Below are positions 60,120-64,000 of a stretch of DNA of 64,000 nucleotides, in pieces. Below the pieces are notes generated by a model, which saw nothing but the letters and a program-made list of their open reading frames with translations, did no database searches and was not told the DNA's origin. How positions within the stretch are numbered: position 1 is the stretch's first letter; each line of letters begins with the position of its first letter. Source of the stretch: Epiperipatus broadwayi (Eukaryota > Onychophora > Udeonychophora > Euonychophora > Peripatidae); NCBI GenBank assembly GCA_028023455.1, contig JAQFVV010000055.1, positions 4,930,030 through 4,994,029 on the forward strand, read 5' to 3'. The position numbers were made by a program, and so were the translations under genes.

Positions 60120-60212
60120 ATTGATGGTGTTGTAGACTAGAATTCAAGTAAAGTGAATTGCTTCTAAGGCTCAAATTTTTTATGGATACCTGAGTGATAA
60201 ACTATTTGGTTA
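60120..60212 (+). repeat. SINE S1, diverged
   Basis: Tail AAGGCTCAAATTTTTTATGG then ATACCTGAGTGATAAA matches S1. The head is degraded. Confidence 0.45.
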
Positions 60213-61696
60213 TTTATATTTTTCATATCTGCTCTTGATGCAGTTCTTAATATCAAAAACATTTCTTTGCAATATTCTCATAAGCACAGATTATGATTTT
60301 CATTAGCTATTTTAATTTTTGCCTCTTAAGTAAGAATTGATTATACTGCTTTATCTTTGCCTGAAGTCTTGAAAAGCTTTCTCTTCTTTGACATATAGAG
60401 CAGTTTGATTTCATTTATCTATTTGACAATGTTACTGATAATTGAGATTATTATGTCATATCATATGCTTCTGACTATAATTAGTTTCTGAACTGTTGAT
60501 TTAGTTTTTACCTATTTCTCTTTAAACCGCTTTCATATTATCCATCTCTTTATGATATGATTATTTATTATAAAGTTTCTAGCAGATTATTTATTTTAAC
60601 CAACACTTTCTTTAGACAGCTATTCTAAGTTTGGTAAAGGGAATAAGCTTTAAAATATTCACATTACTATGACTTTTCTGTGTGGTGACATAAGATAGAG
60701 CTTAGGTAATATATATTAAAATTTTATTAGTTCTTTGAATCTGTTGTATGTTTAATGGAAAGTAAATAACTTCAGCAGATGTGAACACTTTAAAAATGAT
60801 TGCAGGGTCACCAAACAGCATTCTGAAGATTGTTTTCTTCTAATATGTTGTCAAACAATTAAATGAAAAATACTATTGTTTTTTTTATATTTGTGCTTGA
60901 TTTAGAAATTTTAGGCAGCTGTAATAGTGCAATGTTTCACAGCTTCAGTTGAAGTCTTACAAAGTTTATCTTCTATTATCAGACAATGGTGACCTATTTT
61001 CCCTCGGTTATTTATATGATCTTTCACTTAGTTAATGGAGGCAATATGAATCAGAAGTAAGTTTTCATTTTTGGGAGGAAAACAGTGAGGGGAAGGGTTT
61101 AGATTACTTGTCAGACATTGAGAGGAAAAAACCAAATTCAGGAAGAATGGATTTTATATTCAAGTTTTCAAATTGTCTATTTGCAATTATAACATTTCTA
61201 AAGCTTTCTGTAATCGCCATTGTATAAAAAATCAGATTTGTTTTTTGAGCTCCTGTGTTACTTCAATCTATCAAGCCAATCTACACTAAGAATAATTGAT
61301 GCATCATCTTTTTTCTGTATATGTCTAATTATTGCAACCAATTTATAAAATCAGCATTATTAACATAACATAGCAAGTATTTTAGAAATATAATTAGAGC
61401 TTCTACCTACAATCATAATGTTACTTTTTTTTTTCCAAAATAAAAATATCATATTTGCATATATCTGCAATTGCTTATCCATCTGAACGTTAAGCTGCTT
61501 GTTTTTTTTCTGAAGGGAATTCCATCTTAAATACATTTCTATCACTGCAAATACCTTTGTAACTATTATAATAGAAGCTTTTATTTTATCGATTGTTACT
61601 ATTTTTATGTCCCAGAGAGATACTTTTTTTCTGAAATTTTGGTTGTATTTTGACTACTTGGATTCACACACCATTGTCTACGAACATAAAAAAGAC
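60213..61696. other. AT-rich interval, no gene recognised
   Basis: No coding frame supported. The minus frame 61360-61545 is short and unrecognised. Confidence 0.4.
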
Positions 61697-61943
61697 AATT
61701 GGTTTGCTTTAACATTTTGAATGTTGACTAAGTAAAGGTTTATTCCATATATTAATTTTGTTTGCAGTAGTTGAGCATGTTTTCGGCTGATAAAGCCAGA
61801 TTCATAGCATTCATAGGTGGCTGCGTATGTTGCCATGAATCTGGTTATACCAACTGAAAACGAGATCACCTACTATTGACAAAATTAATATACAGAATAA
61901 ACCTTTATTTAGCCAATGTTCAAAATATTAGAGCAAACCAATT
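61697..61943. repeat. Foldback MITE
   Basis: Arms of about 120 bp: AATTGGTTTGCTTTAACATT mirrored by the complement ending 61943, AAAGGTTTATTC mirrored by GAATAAACCTTT, and CCAGATTCATAGCA mirrored by TGCCATGAATCTGG, with a loop near 61815. The ORF at 61678-61869 lies wholly within it and is not a gene. Confidence 0.8.
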
Positions 61944-63159
61944 ACAAATAAGATAAGAAAAATAATCTGAATGTAAAGATAAGTACATATTACAGAAGTT
62001 TTATTATAAATTGATTCAATGCATTTTCTAAAGGAGATATATATTTCTTTGTCCTTAATGATAAGTTAAGAGACTCACCATTGTTCTCATTTAATTCGAG
62101 CATAGACAACCGCATAGTTTAAAATAGTGCTTTTTTAGTCTTTAAGATGGTTGCTCTTTCTTTCTGTGTTGGGAAATGACCAGTAAATATCACACAAGAA
62201 GGATATATCTCAATACAAATTGATTTTAAAGTGACTTATCATAAAAATGTGCATCCATAACAAAACATGACGTAAAGCGGCAATAAAACACATTGGTTGG
62301 ATAAGTAAACATATTGCATAAGAGAAAGCTAACTGGGATATCTTATTTCTAAAAATTATTTATGAAAAGTTGTCAAATGAAAATTTAAATAATATTTTAC
62401 AACAGACTTCATTTTAAAAATTTACTAGGTATTTTTGGAATATAATTAAGGGTCTTAAAGTTACGCTTATAGAAAATCTACAGTATATCCAAAGATTAAA
62501 ACTGTTGGTTATAGAAATTTGCTAAAAGGGAAGTTTTGCTTTATAAATATCATTCAAATCTCTAAATTCTTCCCATATTTATGCTTTCAGAGAATACTTA
62601 GTTTATATATAAAATATTGAAGTACAGATGGTCGCTTAGTAACAATAAATCGGTCCCATGTGTGACTTTCTAGATATCACACTATGAGTACACAGACTAA
62701 TATAAGAGCAGTTGCTAGTTTTCACCAATACTGAATAATGTATAATATTGGTCATAAACTATAGATGGCGCTTCCATTACTACACATGCCGCATTATTTT
62801 ATTACGCAGATAAAAAAAAACATTGATGGTTTTCAGCTATTTTATTTATTTATTTATTCCAGTTTTTTTTTATAATCACATTTAAGACCTATGATTGTAT
62901 TTAAGTTAATATAAATATATGTACTATCATATAAAGTTTTGTGTTAGGAATAGATTTAGGGCTAAAGTTTCCAGATTGGATTCTCACCTAAATGATGTAA
63001 ATAATAACTTAGTTCGACTAATCGCATGCAGCTGCTAAATGCTCAGTATGCCATTAGGAGGCTCCACTTGATATGACTTCCTAAGCAATTCTTCAGCAAT
63101 GCCACTTACATATGAGTAAGGACATTGCAACTTCAAGGTGATCCACAGATACGTTTACA
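61944..63159. other. AT-rich interval, no feature seen
   Basis: No repeat arm or coding signal that I can support. Confidence 0.4.
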
Positions 63160-63450
63160 TATAGAACACGCTGATCCATTATTCTGTTCCCTAGATATTT
63201 TTTATGCTTTTAACTTCTACAGAAAATTTTTCTTTCTGAAATAGTTCAATATTATCTCTAATTGTAACTGTCCACTGTATTCTTTGCTATATCTTCCCAA
63301 TGGAAACTAACAATATTGTACCTCTTTAGAATGCTTTTGAAATAATCCTTATAATGTAAATGGGATCCATCTCTCCCACTAAAAATATGCTTAAGTCTAT
63401 AAAATATCTTTTTAGGAAATCTCGCATTGTTCATTTATTTCTCATATCCA
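63160..63450 (-). pseudogene. Non-LTR retrotransposon ORF2 C-terminal remnant
   Basis: The minus-strand translation gives FPKKIFYRLKHIFSGRDGSH, then LHYKDYFKSILKRYNIVSFH, then WEDIAKNTVDSYN. This is the common end pattern of many metazoan LINE ORF2s (LPK.LLYGEL..G.R..G.....YKD..K..LK...I....WE..A..R..W). It is short and no RT core is attached. Confidence 0.55.
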
Positions 63451-63631
63451 ACTGAATAAAAATGACTTTATATATTGAAAGTATGCTAGGCAGTAATAAA
63501 ACTGAATATTAAAGAAACTACCTTTTCTGTGAGTATATTCATTAAATAGCAAATATTAAAGGGACTCAGAAAAGAAAATTAGTAATAATTGAAACATCTT
63601 TAAGTGGAATTTTTCTGATGCCTTTATATTT

Positions 63632-63751
63632 TACCAATACGTTGTCCAAGTTTATATCCATACAATAAATTACATAAAATAACTCTATATGTACCAATAC
63701 GTTGTCCAAGTTTATATCCATATAATAAATTACATAAAATAACTCTATATG
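63632..63751. repeat. Two-copy tandem duplication of 60 bp
   Basis: 63632-63691 and 63692-63751 both read TACCAATACGTTGTCCAAGT onward and differ at about one base (CATACAAT versus CATATAAT). Confidence 0.95.
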
Positions 63752-63849
63752 CAGCTAATTTAGTTACAATAATTATTTCTCAGGGATGAAATACTCTATC
63801 TTTTAATTAGTTAAAAGTAGTAGCATATTGGAGACTGTGTTGCACCTTA

Positions 63850-64000
63850 ATATTTAGGTTCTCAAACACTAAACATCACATGATCATCATTACTTATGCT
63901 TACATAAGCTGTTAAAAGAGGCAAAACTCTCCATACAGTATCGCCAGATCCAAGGCTCCTCACTGATGAAAGCCACAAGCTAAAAACTAGTCCGGAGATA
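63850..64000. repeat. Foldback MITE M3, cut by the window edge
   Basis: AACATCACATGATCAT, then GGCAAAACTCTCCATACAGT, then AAACTAGTC match the inverted right arm and the centre of the M3 copy at 7595-7850. Confidence 0.7.

Noticed and set aside
61678-61869. 63-codon minus ORF
   Set aside because: Lies wholly in the arms of a foldback hairpin.
1-64000. CRISPR arrays, bacterial operons, toxin-antitoxin or phage defence systems
   Set aside because: Spliced exons, SINEs and LINEs show that the DNA is animal. No regularly spaced short repeats or gene clusters were seen.

Overview
This is AT-rich eukaryotic (metazoan) DNA. It holds exons with canonical GT/AG splice sites, introns of 2.7 to 18.8 kb, tRNA-derived SINEs, non-LTR, LTR and Penelope-like retroelements, and hAT, pogo-like and foldback DNA transposons. 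I see no operons, rRNA, CRISPR array or canonical tRNA gene. The species cannot be fixed from the sequence. An invertebrate, probably a protostome such as an arachnid or mollusc, is a guess.

The only host gene I can support is the 3' part of a GAS2-like (Pigs/GAS2L) cytoskeletal crosslinker on the + strand. Its exons are 24732-24839, 34359-34455, 37197-37323 and 56134-57178. They join in frame to 458 codons plus a stop: a GAR microtubule-binding domain, then a basic Ser/Pro/Lys-rich tail with three SxIP motifs of the kind bound by EB1 proteins. CH-domain exons are not visible and probably lie left of the window. A TATA box with a hydrophobic mini-exon at 24206-24342 could give an alternative short form.

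The rest is mobile DNA in layers. 1-7.9 kb: two TIR elements of one unclassified family (52-1708, 3378-4379), two foldback elements, an internally deleted pogo-like element (4514-5571) and SINEs. 8-13.5 kb: two Penelope-like fragments with GIY-YIG remnants in opposite orientation, plus an array of tRNA-headed repeats. 13.9-23.3 kb: two minus-strand copies of an endonuclease/RT LINE, one split by a solo LTR and one split by a hAT MITE. 25.2-28.2 kb: a three-level nest of hAT inside a TA-flanked element inside a foldback element. 30-32.3 kb: a decayed ZBED5-like hAT transposase. 32.8-33.7 kb: a third copy of the LINE, on the + strand. 37.4-54.7 kb, filling the last intron: an RTE-like LINE fragment, a TRIM-like element, a gag-only LTR element carrying a third TIR-family insertion, and a second gag-bearing retroelement region. 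54.8-64 kb: another Penelope fragment, foldback elements, the final GAS2-like exon, and sparse repeats downstream.
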